Shown here: positions 7,074 through 15,785 of the stretch, one piece after another
Layout of the letters: each line of letters begins with the position of its first letter
Numbering within the stretch: position 1 is the stretch's first letter
Assembly (NCBI GenBank): GCA_963748205.1
Contig: CAVVIB010000004.1
Location: 1 to 64,000, forward strand
Length of the DNA stretch: 64,000 nt
Reading direction: 5' to 3'
From: JAIBJN01 sp963748205
GTDB taxonomy: Bacteria > Actinomycetota > Thermoleophilia > Gaiellales > Gaiellaceae
Notes under the pieces: model-generated
Told to the model about the DNA's origin: nothing
Database searches by the model: none
The model's input: only the letters and a program-made list of their open reading frames with translations
Translations under genes and position numbers: made by a program

Positions 7074-8059
7074 TTCGAGCCGGCTCCGGCGCCGACGCAG
7101 ACAGACTCGATCTGCGCATCGAGCACGACCCCGCCCTCCGCGATCCGGACGAGCGCCGCGGAGAACTCCTCCACGTCTGCGATCCGGTCCTTGAGGAGGT
7201 AGCCGACACCCTCGCCGCCCGTCTCCAGCAGCTCGCGCGCGTACGCGTGCTCGAGGCTCTGCGAGAGGAGCAGCACGCCGGTGCCCGGGTAGAGGCTGCG
7301 GATGATCTTGGCCGCGCGCAGGCCCTCGTCGCTGCCCGAGGGAGGCATGCGGATGTCGACGACGGCGACGTCGGGGCGCGTGGCGGCGATCTGCTCGAGG
7401 AGCTCGTCGCCGTCCCCGGCCTGCGAGACAACGTGCATCCCGGCATCCTCGAGGAGCCCGGCGATGCCCTCGCGCACGAGCACGGAGTCGTCGGCGAGCG
7501 CGACGCGCAGGCGGAGGTCGTCGATGCGGCGCCCGCGGCGCAACGCAGGGAAGTCGTATGGAAGGTCGTCGGCGACGAGCTGGAAGACGCGCTCGGGCTC
7601 CGGCAGGCCGGCGAGCTCGTAGCAGCCGAGGTCGCGCACGGACACGTCGGCCAGCTGCGCCGTCCGCGCGGAGAGCAGCACCTGCCCGCCGTGACCTGCG
7701 GAGCTGATTCGCGCGGCGCGGTGCACGTCGAGGCCGATCAGGCCGGCGCCCGCGTCGAGCGCCGTGCCGGTGTGCAGGCCCATGCGGACGCGCACGGCGG
7801 CCCCGTCCGGCCAGCTCTCGGCCAGGAGCGCACGCTGCGCGTCGAGCGCAGAGGCGACAGCGGCCTCCGCGGATTCGAAGACGGCGAAGAACTCGTCGGC
7901 ACGACATTCGATCTCGCGGCCGCGATGCTCTGCGGCCGCGGTGCGAATCAGCACGCGCGACGACGCCAGGACCTCGCAGTAGTCGGCGCCGAGGCTCCGC
8001 ACGAGCGCGGTCGACCGCTCGATGTCGGTGAAGAGAAAGGTGAGCTCTTGCTCAGACAT
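7070..8059 (-). CDS. class III nucleotidyl cyclase domain fused to a response-regulator receiver domain
   Basis: The 329-residue product starts with a class III cyclase homology domain: TFLFTDIERSTALVRSLG with the first metal-binding Asp, CRADEFFAVF with a second, VRMGLHTGTA, and DVHRAARISSAGHGGQ, where the usual catalytic Asn is His. This last change is common in a large actinobacterial subfamily whose activity is uncertain. From about residue 185 follows a receiver domain (LRVALADDSVLVREG, VAVVDIRMPP with the phospho-acceptor Asp, VLLLSQS, YLLKDRI). The domain order is reversed compared with most two-component cyclases, and there is no C-terminal DNA-binding domain. No cognate kinase is adjacent. 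Confidence 0.88.
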   Translation of the reverse strand: MSEQELTFLFTDIERSTALVRSLGADYCEVLASSRVLIRTAAAEHRGREIECRADEFFAVFESAEAAVASALDAQRALLAESWPDGAAVRVRMGLHTGTALDAGAGLIGLDVHRAARISSAGHGGQVLLSARTAQLADVSVRDLGCYELAGLPEPERVFQLVADDLPYDFPALRRGRRIDDLRLRVALADDSVLVREGIAGLLEDAGMHVVSQAGDGDELLEQIAATRPDVAVVDIRMPPSGSDEGLRAAKIIRSLYPGTGVLLLSQSLEHAYARELLETGGEGVGYLLKDRIADVEEFSAALVRIAEGGVVLDAQIESVCVGAGAGSN

Positions 8060-8155
8060 GGCCTCGAAGGATCCAGCACTCTCGCGCGCGTAACTAGGCG
8101 GCCAGCCCGCGACCGGCGGTGCGGTTATCCCTACCCGGTGTTCCGTCGCGGCCCG

Positions 8156-8506
8156 TCAGGCGGTGGAGCGATCGAGGAGCTGCAAGAGCTCGTGAGCCGC
8201 CAGCTCGATCTCCTTGTGCCTCCACTCGGCCGCACGGTAGTGGCAGGCGATCAGGCCCGTTCGGTGCACGCGGCGGAAGTCCCCGTAGACGAAGGCGTAG
8301 CGCGCCTTGGTTTCGTCCGCCGCTCCGTCGGTGAGCCCCAGATGCCACTCCGCGTACTCGCTCCAGTCGTGTGAGGCGAGAAACGCGTTCTCGTCATCGG
8401 CCTTGGGCTGGACGTCTCCCCACTCGCTGTCGAGGACGTACTGCCGTCCACGAATGAGGCGGCGCGCCCGGGCGACCGCACGTTCGTTGACGGTGTACGA
8501 GGCCAT
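8156..8506 (-). CDS. conserved hypothetical protein
   Basis: The product has 116 residues with no signal or membrane segment. Features are VARARRLIRGRQYVLDSEWG, HDWSEYAEWHLGLTDGA, DETKARYAFVYGDFRRVH and EWRHKEIELAAHELLQ. The composition and conserved-looking blocks are those of a widespread actinobacterial protein of unknown function that I recognise only as hypothetical. It stands alone between the cyclase gene and tRNA-Pro. Confidence 0.75.
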   Translation of the reverse strand: MASYTVNERAVARARRLIRGRQYVLDSEWGDVQPKADDENAFLASHDWSEYAEWHLGLTDGAADETKARYAFVYGDFRRVHRTGLIACHYRAAEWRHKEIELAAHELLQLLDRSTA

Positions 8507-8536
8507 GAGCGGATTCTGATCTTCCGGGGGCTTCCT

Positions 8537-9517
8537 TCAGTCGGGACGGCCGGATTCGAACCGGCGGCCTCCTGCTCCCAAAGCAGGCGCGCTACCAGGC
8601 TGCGCTACGTCCCGCAGCTCCGGCTCAGTGTACGGCCGCGAACGGCGGCCCGCGGTCGCGAGCACGACACCGCCGATGATCACGGCGACTCCGGTGAACT
8701 GGACCGCCGAGGGCGACTCGTCCAGCAGGATCACGGCGAAGATGACCGACAGGGCCGGCTGGAGCGTGAGCGTGATCGACGTGAGCGCCGCCGGGAGCCG
8801 CGGCAGGGCCGCCGCGATGAGGAGCCAGCCGACCACCTGCGACGACAGGGCGAGGAGCAGGAGCCAGCCGTGCTCCGGCCACGTCGGCTCCAGGTCGAGC
8901 TCGCCGAGGGCGGCTCCGACCGGGAGCGTCACGACCGCGGACGACAGCGTCGCCCAGTAGAGCGGTCCCGCTGGGCGCCGCAGGTCACTGCTCCCGGCGC
9001 GCAGGATCAGGAGAAAGCCGGCGTACGTGATCGCCGTCAGCACGCCGAAGAGCACGCCGAGCCCGGGGTTCGACCCGTACGCGCCGGCGCCGACCACGCC
9101 GGAGATGAGCACGACGCCGAAGAGGACGACCGGCACCGAGGCCAGCGTCCGCCCGGCGGGCCGCTCGTGGAGAAGCGCCCAGGCCGCGAGCGGGACGATG
9201 ACGACCTGGATGTTCCCGAGCACGGTGGCGAGGCCCGCGCCCACGGCGGCGATCGCGTGGTGCCAGAAGACGAGGTCGCCCATGAAGAAGACGCCGGCGA
9301 CGAGCGAGAGCCAGAGCGCCCGCCGCTCGAGCGCCCCGAAGCGCCGCCGCTCCCACCACGCGAGGAGCGCGAGCGGGGGCAGCGCGTAGAGGCAACGGTA
9401 GAACGCCGCAGTCGACGGAGGCACGTCGGCGAGACGTACGAGAATCGCCGAGAAGGCGATGCCAGCCGCACCTGCCATCGCCATCAGAACCGGCCGCGAT
9501 CCCATCAGGGCGGACAC
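8537..9517 (-). CDS. EamA/DMT-family transporter whose reading frame runs through tRNA-Pro
   Basis: This is a drug/metabolite transporter of about ten helices in two EamA repeats (first repeat from AGIAFSAILVRLADVPP, second from GVLFGVLTAITYAGFLLI), exporting an unknown small molecule. The natural end of the second repeat is near IGGVVLATAGRR. The frame then continues without a stop through the whole tRNA-Pro gene, adding VAQPGSAPALGAGG-type sequence, and stops at 8537. The start is GTG 9517; an ATG at 9505 is an alternative. A divergent EamA gene follows at 9576. Confidence 0.85.
   Translation of the reverse strand: MSALMGSRPVLMAMAGAAGIAFSAILVRLADVPPSTAAFYRCLYALPPLALLAWWERRRFGALERRALWLSLVAGVFFMGDLVFWHHAIAAVGAGLATVLGNIQVVIVPLAAWALLHERPAGRTLASVPVVLFGVVLISGVVGAGAYGSNPGLGVLFGVLTAITYAGFLLILRAGSSDLRRPAGPLYWATLSSAVVTLPVGAALGELDLEPTWPEHGWLLLLALSSQVVGWLLIAAALPRLPAALTSITLTLQPALSVIFAVILLDESPSAVQFTGVAVIIGGVVLATAGRRSRPYTEPELRDVAQPGSAPALGAGGRRFESGRPD
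8541..8614 (-). tRNA. tRNA-Pro (anticodon TGG)
   Basis: The minus strand gives a complete cloverleaf with acceptor stem CGGGACG/CGTCCCG, D arm TAGCGCAGCCTGGTAGCGC, anticodon loop TTTGGGA (anticodon TGG) and T arm GGTTCGAATCC. No CCA is encoded. It lies inside the 3' end of the EamA reading frame on the same strand, so it can only be released by processing if they share a transcript. Confidence 0.95.
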
Positions 9518-9575
9518 GCTACGGGAGCCGGATGCCGCTGCGGAGGCGTGTCGGCGGCCGTTATCTTCCGCGACC

Positions 9576-10556
9576 GTGGCCGACGCACCCTTTGCGCCGC
9601 CCGCTCTCGAGTCGCGCCGCCCGGTACCGAGACCCGCGCTGGGCTACGCGTTCATCTGGACGGCGGTCGCCCTCTGGTCTCTGAACGCCGTCGTGGCGAA
9701 GGTCGTGCTGGACTCGGCCGAGCTCTCCGCGTTCCGGCTCGCGGAGGTCCGTGCGACGGGATCGGCTCTGATCCTCATCGCGGTCGTCCTCGTCCTCAAC
9801 CCCGCGAGCATGCGCGCCACCCGCCGGGAGCTGGTGAAGTTCGCCGTCTTCGGCGTGCTGGGCCTCGGGGTCGTCCAGCTCTTCTACTTCATCGGCATCC
9901 GGCGCCTCGACATCGGGATCGCGCTCGTCATCAACTACCTCGCGCCGGTGTTCGTCGCGCTCTGGGCGCGGTTCTACGTGCACGAGCCGGTGCGCCGGCG
10001 GCTATGGCTCGCGATCGCGCTCAGCCTCTTCGGGTTGACGCTCGTCGTCCAGCTCTGGGGAGGCTCGTCGCTGGACTGGGTCGGCGTTGCCGCCTGCCTG
10101 GTGACCGCAGTCGCCTATGCCGCCTACGTCCTCATGGCCGAGCAGTCGCTCGCCGGCGGCCGCGACGTCTACTCGCTGCTCGCCTGGGGCTTCCTGTTCG
10201 CCGCCCTCTTCTGGGCGATCGTCCAGCCGTGGTGGAGCTTCCCCTGGGGCGACGTCGACGGCAGCACATCGCTGCTGGGCAAGCTCGACGACGTCAGCGC
10301 GCCGGTCTGGCTCCTGCTCGCCTACATCGTCGTCCTGGGGACGGTCGTCCCCTTCGTGCTCCTCGTGAGCGCGCTGCATCACGTGCCGGCCACGCGCGTG
10401 ACGATCGTGGCCATGCTCGAGCCCGTCCTCGCGGCGCTGGCCGCGTGGGTCTGGCTGGGCGAGGAGCTGGCCGCCATCCAGATCCTGGGAGGCCTTCTCG
10501 TCCTCGCCGGCGTCGTCCTGGCGCAGACCGCGCGCCCGGATCCTCGTAACGAATAG
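9576..10556 (+). CDS. EamA/DMT-family transporter
   Basis: The product has 326 residues, about ten helices and two EamA repeats. Recognisable segments are AFIWTAVALWSLNAVVAKVV at the start, GVVQLFYFIGIRRLDIGIAL and LAPVFVALW in the first repeat, and ATRVTIVAMLEPVLAALAAW with WLGEEL in the second. GTG at 9576 is chosen because it leaves a short basic N-terminus before the first helix; an open frame extends upstream to 9459 but is low-complexity. It is divergent from the EamA gene at 8537-9517, with only 58 bases between starts. The two are not close copies. Confidence 0.88.
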   Translation: MADAPFAPPALESRRPVPRPALGYAFIWTAVALWSLNAVVAKVVLDSAELSAFRLAEVRATGSALILIAVVLVLNPASMRATRRELVKFAVFGVLGLGVVQLFYFIGIRRLDIGIALVINYLAPVFVALWARFYVHEPVRRRLWLAIALSLFGLTLVVQLWGGSSLDWVGVAACLVTAVAYAAYVLMAEQSLAGGRDVYSLLAWGFLFAALFWAIVQPWWSFPWGDVDGSTSLLGKLDDVSAPVWLLLAYIVVLGTVVPFVLLVSALHHVPATRVTIVAMLEPVLAALAAWVWLGEELAAIQILGGLLVLAGVVLAQTARPDPRNE

Positions 10557-10697
10557 CACGAGGATTCCCGCAAAATCCACCAAGATGTGGCAATCTCCCT
10601 GGCCTCGCAGGTCTGAAAGCCCGTGAGATCGCCCAGTTCAGACAACCCTAACGCTTTGCGTAAGAGTTGCCGACACTTGTCCGGCACTGTCTCTCGC

Positions 10698-11141
10698 ATG
10701 CCAGGACCTGTGAAGACACTCATCGCTCTGCTCGTCTGCGCCGGCGCGCTTGCGCTCGCCGCGCCCGCCCAGTCCGCCGCGCCGACTCCCATGGAGCAGC
10801 GGCTCATCACCAAGATCAACCAGACGAGGGCCGCCCACGGCCTCCGCAAGCTCCGCCTCGGTCCCAACCTCCAGCGCGGGTCGCACGCCTGGTCGCGTCA
10901 TCTGATGCGGGCCGACGCGTTCCACCATTCGTCGACCCTCGGCGCCGGCACCGGCGAGATCATCGCCTGGGGAACGTGCAGCTGGTTCACCCCGTTGCAG
11001 GCCGTGCGGGCGTGGCTCAACAGCGCGCCCCACCGCAGGCTGCTGCTGCGGCCGGGCTTCCGCTACGTCGGCACGGGCTGGACGGCGGGCAACTGGCGCG
11101 GCTACAGCTGCGTCGAGATGGCCGTCGCCCGCTTCCGCTAA
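10698..11141 (+). CDS. secreted CAP-domain (SCP/PR-1-like) protein
   Basis: The product has 147 residues. It begins with a signal peptide (MPGPVKTLIALLVCAGALAL, cleavage likely after AQSA), followed by a compact CAP domain: MEQRLITKINQTRAAHGLR, the first histidine in HAWSRHLMRADAFHHSS, GEIIAWG and SAPHRRLLLRPGFRYVGTGW. Bacterial CAP proteins of this size are secreted and mostly of unknown function. The ATG at 10698 best fits the signal peptide. The stop lies 3 bases from the stop of the convergent response regulator. Confidence 0.88.
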   Translation: MPGPVKTLIALLVCAGALALAAPAQSAAPTPMEQRLITKINQTRAAHGLRKLRLGPNLQRGSHAWSRHLMRADAFHHSSTLGAGTGEIIAWGTCSWFTPLQAVRAWLNSAPHRRLLLRPGFRYVGTGWTAGNWRGYSCVEMAVARFR

Positions 11142-11144
11142 CGC

Positions 11145-11583
11145 TCAGGCGCTCTCGAACAGCTCTCTGAGCTGGGCGATCTTGTCGCTGCGCAGCCGCT
11201 CGCGGTCGCCTTCCTGAACGGCGGTCAGGACCTTGCGCACGAGAGTTTGCGAGCTCGACCGGGTTGAACGGCTTCGTGATGTACTCGAGGCCGCCCAGGT
11301 CGATGCCGCGCGCGCGGTCGCGAACGTCCGCCCGCGCGGTGAGGAAGACGATCGGGATCTCGCTCGTCGCAGGATCGTCCAGGAGCATCTCCGCGACCCG
11401 CCAGCCGTCGAGGCCCGGCATCATCACGTCGAGGAGGATCACGTCGGGCTGCTTCGCCCGGGCGAGGTCGACGCCGCCGGGACCGTCGCCCGCTTCGCTC
11501 ACGTCCATCCCCTCGGCCTCGAGGTTGACGCGGCAGAGGAGCCGGATCGGCGCCTCGTCGTCGATGACGAGAACGTGCGTCAC
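11145..11583 (-). CDS. response regulator, receiver domain only (frameshifted near the end)
   Basis: This is a CheY-like receiver of about 145 residues: THVLVIDDEAPIR with the acidic pair, DVILLDVMMPGLDGW with the phospho-Asp, IVFLTARAD and EYITKPFNPVELA with the conserved Lys. After this the frame shifts near 11250 (ACTCTCG where ACCTCG or ACTCG is expected); the downstream frame continues with VRKVLTAVQEGDRERLRSDK and ends ELFESA. One extra base explains it. The GTG start at 11583 overlaps the kinase stop as GTGA, so kinase and regulator are translated together. There is no output domain, so it signals through another protein. Confidence 0.85.
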
Positions 11584-14500
11584 TGCGTCGCCGCGGCCTC
11601 CACACGCGGCCCTTCGGCGGGCTCGGCGCCCGCGAGCGGGAGCTCGAACGTGAAGCGCGAGCCCTGGCCCTCCTCCGACTCGACCCAGATGCGCCCGCCC
11701 ATGGCCGTCACGAGCCCGCGCACGAGGAAGAGCCCGAGGCCGGTGCCGTGCGCGCTCACCCCTTCGCGCTCGGCGCGGAAGAACTTCGTGAAGATGCGCT
11801 GGAGGTCGGCGCGCGCGATCCCGACGCCCTCGTCGGCGACCTCGATCTCGGCCATCTCCGCCCGCCGGCGCGCCGAGACCGTGATCGTCCCGCCCTCCGG
11901 CGAGCTGCTCACGGCGTTGGCGAGCAGCGCGGCGAGCACCTGGCCGAGCTTCTCCGCGTCGGCCGAGACGACGATCTCCCCCTGCTCGACCGCGACGGAG
12001 AAGCGGTGGCCTTCGGTCGCGTGCGCCTCGATCGCCGCCGTCGCCTCGCGCGCCACCGTGCCGAGATCGGTCGGCTCGAGAGCGACCGCGAGCGTCCCCG
12101 CCTCGAGTCGGGCAACGTTGAGGAGGTCGTCGACGATCCCGATCAGGCGCTCGGATTCCGAGGCGATGTAGCGCAGGAAGGTTCGCCGCTCGGGGTCGCT
12201 GAAGTCGACGTCGCTCCGCATGAGGGTCTCGGCAAAGCCGTAGATCGAGGTCAGGGGGGTTCGCAGCTCGTGGGAGACGGTAGAGACGAAGTCGGACTTC
12301 ATCTGTTCGACGACCCGCTCGCTGGACACGTCGCGGAACGCGAAGATGCGTCCGGCCACAGCACCGGAGGGGTCGAGCATGACGGCCTCGCTGAGCGCGA
12401 TCCAGACGTCGCTCCCGCCACGTCGGACAGCCAGGTACCGCTCTCCGGGCGGTTCCGAGTCGCCCGCGGCCAGCTCCCGCTGGAGGACCTCGGGGACCGA
12501 AGCGGCCGAGCGCTTCAGACGCCGGCACGCCGGTGATGCTCTCGGCCATCGCGTTCCAGAGCACGATGCGGTTGTCGCGCCCCACGGCCACGATCCCGTC
12601 GGCGATGTTCGCGAGGATCGCGGCCGCGCGCTCCCGCTCCTCGGCCACGCTCTGGAACAGCTCGGCGTTGGCGATCGAAGCCGACGCCGAGGCGGCAAGC
12701 GCCGCCAGCGACTCGAGCTCGTCGTCGCGCCACGACCGCGGCGTGCGCGCGTACACGGCCAGCACGCCGTAGAGGCCGCTCCCGTGGGCGACCATGGGCA
12801 CGGCGACGGCGGCCGTCATGCCCTCCTCGAGGAGCGTGTCGCCGCGCAGGAGCCGCGAATGCTCGCTGCGGTCGCGGACCGCCTGAGAGGCCCGGGACTG
12901 GACGACCGCGCCCGAGAGGCCGGCCGACGCGCTCAAGGACGCGCCTGCGAGGCGCTCCGTCCCGGCGCCGTGGGCCGCGCGCACAACGAGGTCGTCGCCG
13001 TCGACAAGGCTGATGACCGCGGCGTCCGCGTCCAGCAGGCCCGGCGCCTCTCGCGCGACCTCCTCGAGCACGACCGCGGGATCGAGGCTCGTCCCGAGGA
13101 GCGTCCCGAGCCGCGCGAGCCGCTGCGAGAACGTGCGCGCGCGGCGCTCGCTCTCGAAGAGCTCGCTCCGCTCGAGCGCGCCCTGCGCGGCGTCGCTGAC
13201 GTGCCGGGTGAGAAGCACGTCCTCGTCGGTGAACGTGCGCTCGCCGTGGAAGAGGACGACGCCCGCGTACGCCTGCTCCCGGACCCCGGTCACCGGCGTA
13301 CAGATGAGCGAGCCGTAGCCCTCCGCAGCGAGCAGCTCGCGCAGCTCCGCGTCGAAGCGGTCGTCGCCCGCGAGCTCGGTCGACGCGAGGATCCGCCCCT
13401 TCCCCGCCTCGATCGCGAACGGCCACGCCGACGCGCCGACGCCGGCGGCGAAACGCTCCCGGATCGAGTCCGGCAGCTCGTGCGCGCCCGCGAGGACGAT
13501 CGTGTCGCCCGTTCGCTCGAGAACCACGGCAGCGGCGGCGCCGAGCGCCTCCGAGGCGGCCTGCGCCAGGGCGTCGAGCGTCTGGGAGAGCGAGAGCGGC
13601 GAGCCGAGGACCTCGGCGATCCGGTAGAAGCCGCGCTGCACCTGCGCCTGGCGCTCCCGCTCCTCGAAGCTCTCGGCGTTGTGGAGCGCGAGCGACGCGA
13701 AGCGCGCGAAGGCCTCGATGACCTCGACGTCGCCCGCCTCGAAACGCCCGGGCTCCCGGTCGCAAACGCCGAGAACGCCCCGCACCTCGCCGAGCCACAT
13801 GATCGGCGCGCACATGACGTCCTGGAAGACGGCGTACGGCGGGCTCGGCGGCGGCTGCTCCGTCGCCGCGAAGTCGTGGGTGAGCACGGTGCGGCCGGAC
13901 TGGAGTGCGCGCCCGATCGTCCCCTCAGGTGGGATCTGCCGCCCGACATTCCACTCCGGGACGCCGACCACCGCGCGGCATCGCAGCAGCTTGCGGTCGG
14001 GCTCCAGGATCCAGCAGTCCGCCGCATCGGCGCCGATGAGCGACACGACCTCCTGCACCAGCCTGTTGATGACCGACTCGAAGTGCAGGTCGCTCGTCAG
14101 CACCTGGGCCGCCTTGATCAGCGTCTCCTGCTGCCGGAGGCGCTGCTCGTTCTCGCCGAGCAGCCGGGCGGTATGGATGGCGAGGCCGAACTCGCGGGCG
14201 ACGGCCTCGGCGAGCGCGATCTCGCCTGCCTCCCAGGGCCTGACCTCGCCCCGGTGCAGGCTGAACACCCCGATCATGCGGTCGAAGACGAGGATCGGCG
14301 TGGCGATGGTGGAAAGCGCACCCAGGGCGAGGAGGGTGTCAGGGCCTCCGAGCGAGGGATCCTCGCGGAGCTCGCTGTCCGACTCGACGTCCGCGATGGC
14401 CACGGTGCGGCGGTCGCGCGCGGCAAGGTTCATGGCCGGCAGGTTCGGAGCCTCGTCGCCCACCGGCTCGATTCCCGGCGCGTTCCATTCTGCGAGCACG

Positions 14501-15525
14501 GGCATCGGCTCCCCGCGCTCGCCGAGCCGGATGAAGCAACGCGTGACGCCGCCGATCGCCTTCGCGGTCTCCTCGACGGCGACCTGGAGGACGGTGTCGA
14601 GGTCGAGCTCGGAGCGGATGCGACGGCCGATCTCCGCGACCAGCCGCTCGCGCTCGAGTGCGGCCTGCAGGGCTTCGCTCGACCGTGTCCGGCTGAGGGC
14701 GAGGGCCGCTTCGCTGGCCATGCCCCGGACGGTGTCGAGCTCGGACTCCGTGAAGCTCCGGTGGGCGTGCTGGGTCACGACGACGAGCACGCCGGCCACC
14801 TGGCCCTCGGAGATGACGGGAATGAACGCGGCGCTCTTCGCGGACACGGCCTCGGCGAGCCGCCGATTGACGTTCGGCGCCGTCGGGACGTCGTAGATCG
14901 CGACCGCCTCGCCGGTGCGAGCCGTCTGGACGAGGGCACCCGTGTCCTCGTCGAGGTGCAGCGAGACGGTGCCCCACCAGTCGGCGTCGACGCCGCGGGT
15001 GGCGAAGCCGACCGCGCTGCGCGAGTCCTCGTCGACCCTGGCGAGCAGCAGGGCGTCGGGTTCGAGCAGGGCCTCCACCTCGTCGAAGAGCGACTCGACC
15101 GCCTCGTCCGTCGTCTGCGTCCGCGAGAGCGTTGCGGAGAGGCGGGAGATGGCGTCGGCCTCGCGGCCGCGCTCGGTGGCCAGCTCCTCCGCCTCGCGCA
15201 CGCGACTGCGGGCGGCGAAGAGAAGGCTGCGGTCGTGGCCCCGGAAGAGCATGATCAGGCCCGGGATCGCGACGGCGATCGAGCCGCCGACCACGAGCCA
15301 GGACGGCTCTCCCTCGAAGACGTCAGCGTCGGCGAGCGCCAGGCCGCCGAGCAACCCGGCGAGTGCGGCTACGAGCGCGAAGAGCAGCCAGACTCCGACC
15401 CCGAGCCACGACGTCCTCCGCTCCCGCACCAGCGAGATGCCGAGCAGGATCGAAACGAGCCCGTACAGCACCGCAAGGGCCAGGAGAGGCACGGCGTGGA
15501 GCATCGTTTGAGATTCGTCGCTCAC
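11580..15525 (-). CDS. large membrane-anchored multi-GAF/PAS sensor histidine kinase (frameshifted)
   Basis: This encodes about 1,315 residues. Three N-terminal membrane helices (residues about 8-95) are followed by a coiled segment and a row of about five GAF domains (roughly 125-275, 305-460, 480-625, 640-790, 805-965), then a PAS domain (AAILANIADGIVAVGRDN). The kinase core follows with FVSTVSHELRTPLTSIYGF (His acceptor), GIVDDLLNVARLEAG, EVADEGVGIA and GTGLGLFLVRGL. The frame changes near 12515 in CGCTTCGG; one surplus T restores LGRSVPEVL. Several GAF domains imply sensing of small ligands or redox state. The stop overlaps the receiver gene, and an ATAGGCC palindrome with a promoter-like sequence lies upstream. 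Confidence 0.88.
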
Positions 15526-15594
15526 GGCGTGTGGCCTTGATGATAGGGAGGGCCTGCGCCCAACGCCGCTCGTTCCGCGCCTTATATCTTGTAA

Positions 15595-15600
15595 ATCATA
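15595..15600 (-). promoter_or_regulatory. candidate -10 box of the kinase operon
   Basis: In an AT-rich patch unusual for this window, the minus strand reads TATGAT, close to the TATAAT consensus, about 70 bases ahead of the kinase start. The palindrome at 15619-15636 ends 18 bases upstream of it, placing its centre near -40, a typical activator position. Confidence 0.35.
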
Positions 15601-15618
15601 CGCTTCCGGCTTTCAAAG

Positions 15619-15636
15619 ATAGGCCACTCGGCCTAT
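15619..15636. promoter_or_regulatory. palindrome ATAGGCC-ACTC-GGCCTAT, copy 1
   Basis: This is a perfect 7+7 inverted repeat with a 4-base spacer. A second copy with the same arms and spacer length is at 19391-19408. Each sits just upstream of a promoter-like sequence reading on the minus strand, which suggests a dimeric transcription factor site. Confidence 0.5.
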
Positions 15637-15732
15637 TCCAACTCACAGGCAAGCGCGGTAGCGTGGCTGACACTGGGCGATGCGAACCGCGGTGTGTGTC
15701 CCTGGCCATGTAAGCCGCGGTGAGCAATCTGG

Positions 15733-15771
15733 AAAGGCCCGCCGCGCTTACCCCCCGAGCGGCGGGCCTTT
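15733..15771. terminator. intrinsic bidirectional terminator downstream of ileS
   Basis: AAAGGCCCGCCGC at 15733-15745 pairs with GCGGCGGGCCTTT at 15759-15771 around a 13-base loop, with T/A runs at both ends. For minus-strand transcripts it ends the ileS message. Confidence 0.75.
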
Positions 15772-15785
15772 TCCTGTTCCGCGCT

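Noticed and set aside
12346..15540. 1,064-codon plus-strand frame opposite the histidine kinase
   Set aside because: The text is low-complexity Arg/Glu/Asp/Ala typical of antisense frames in high-GC DNA; the minus strand has clear GAF and kinase motifs.
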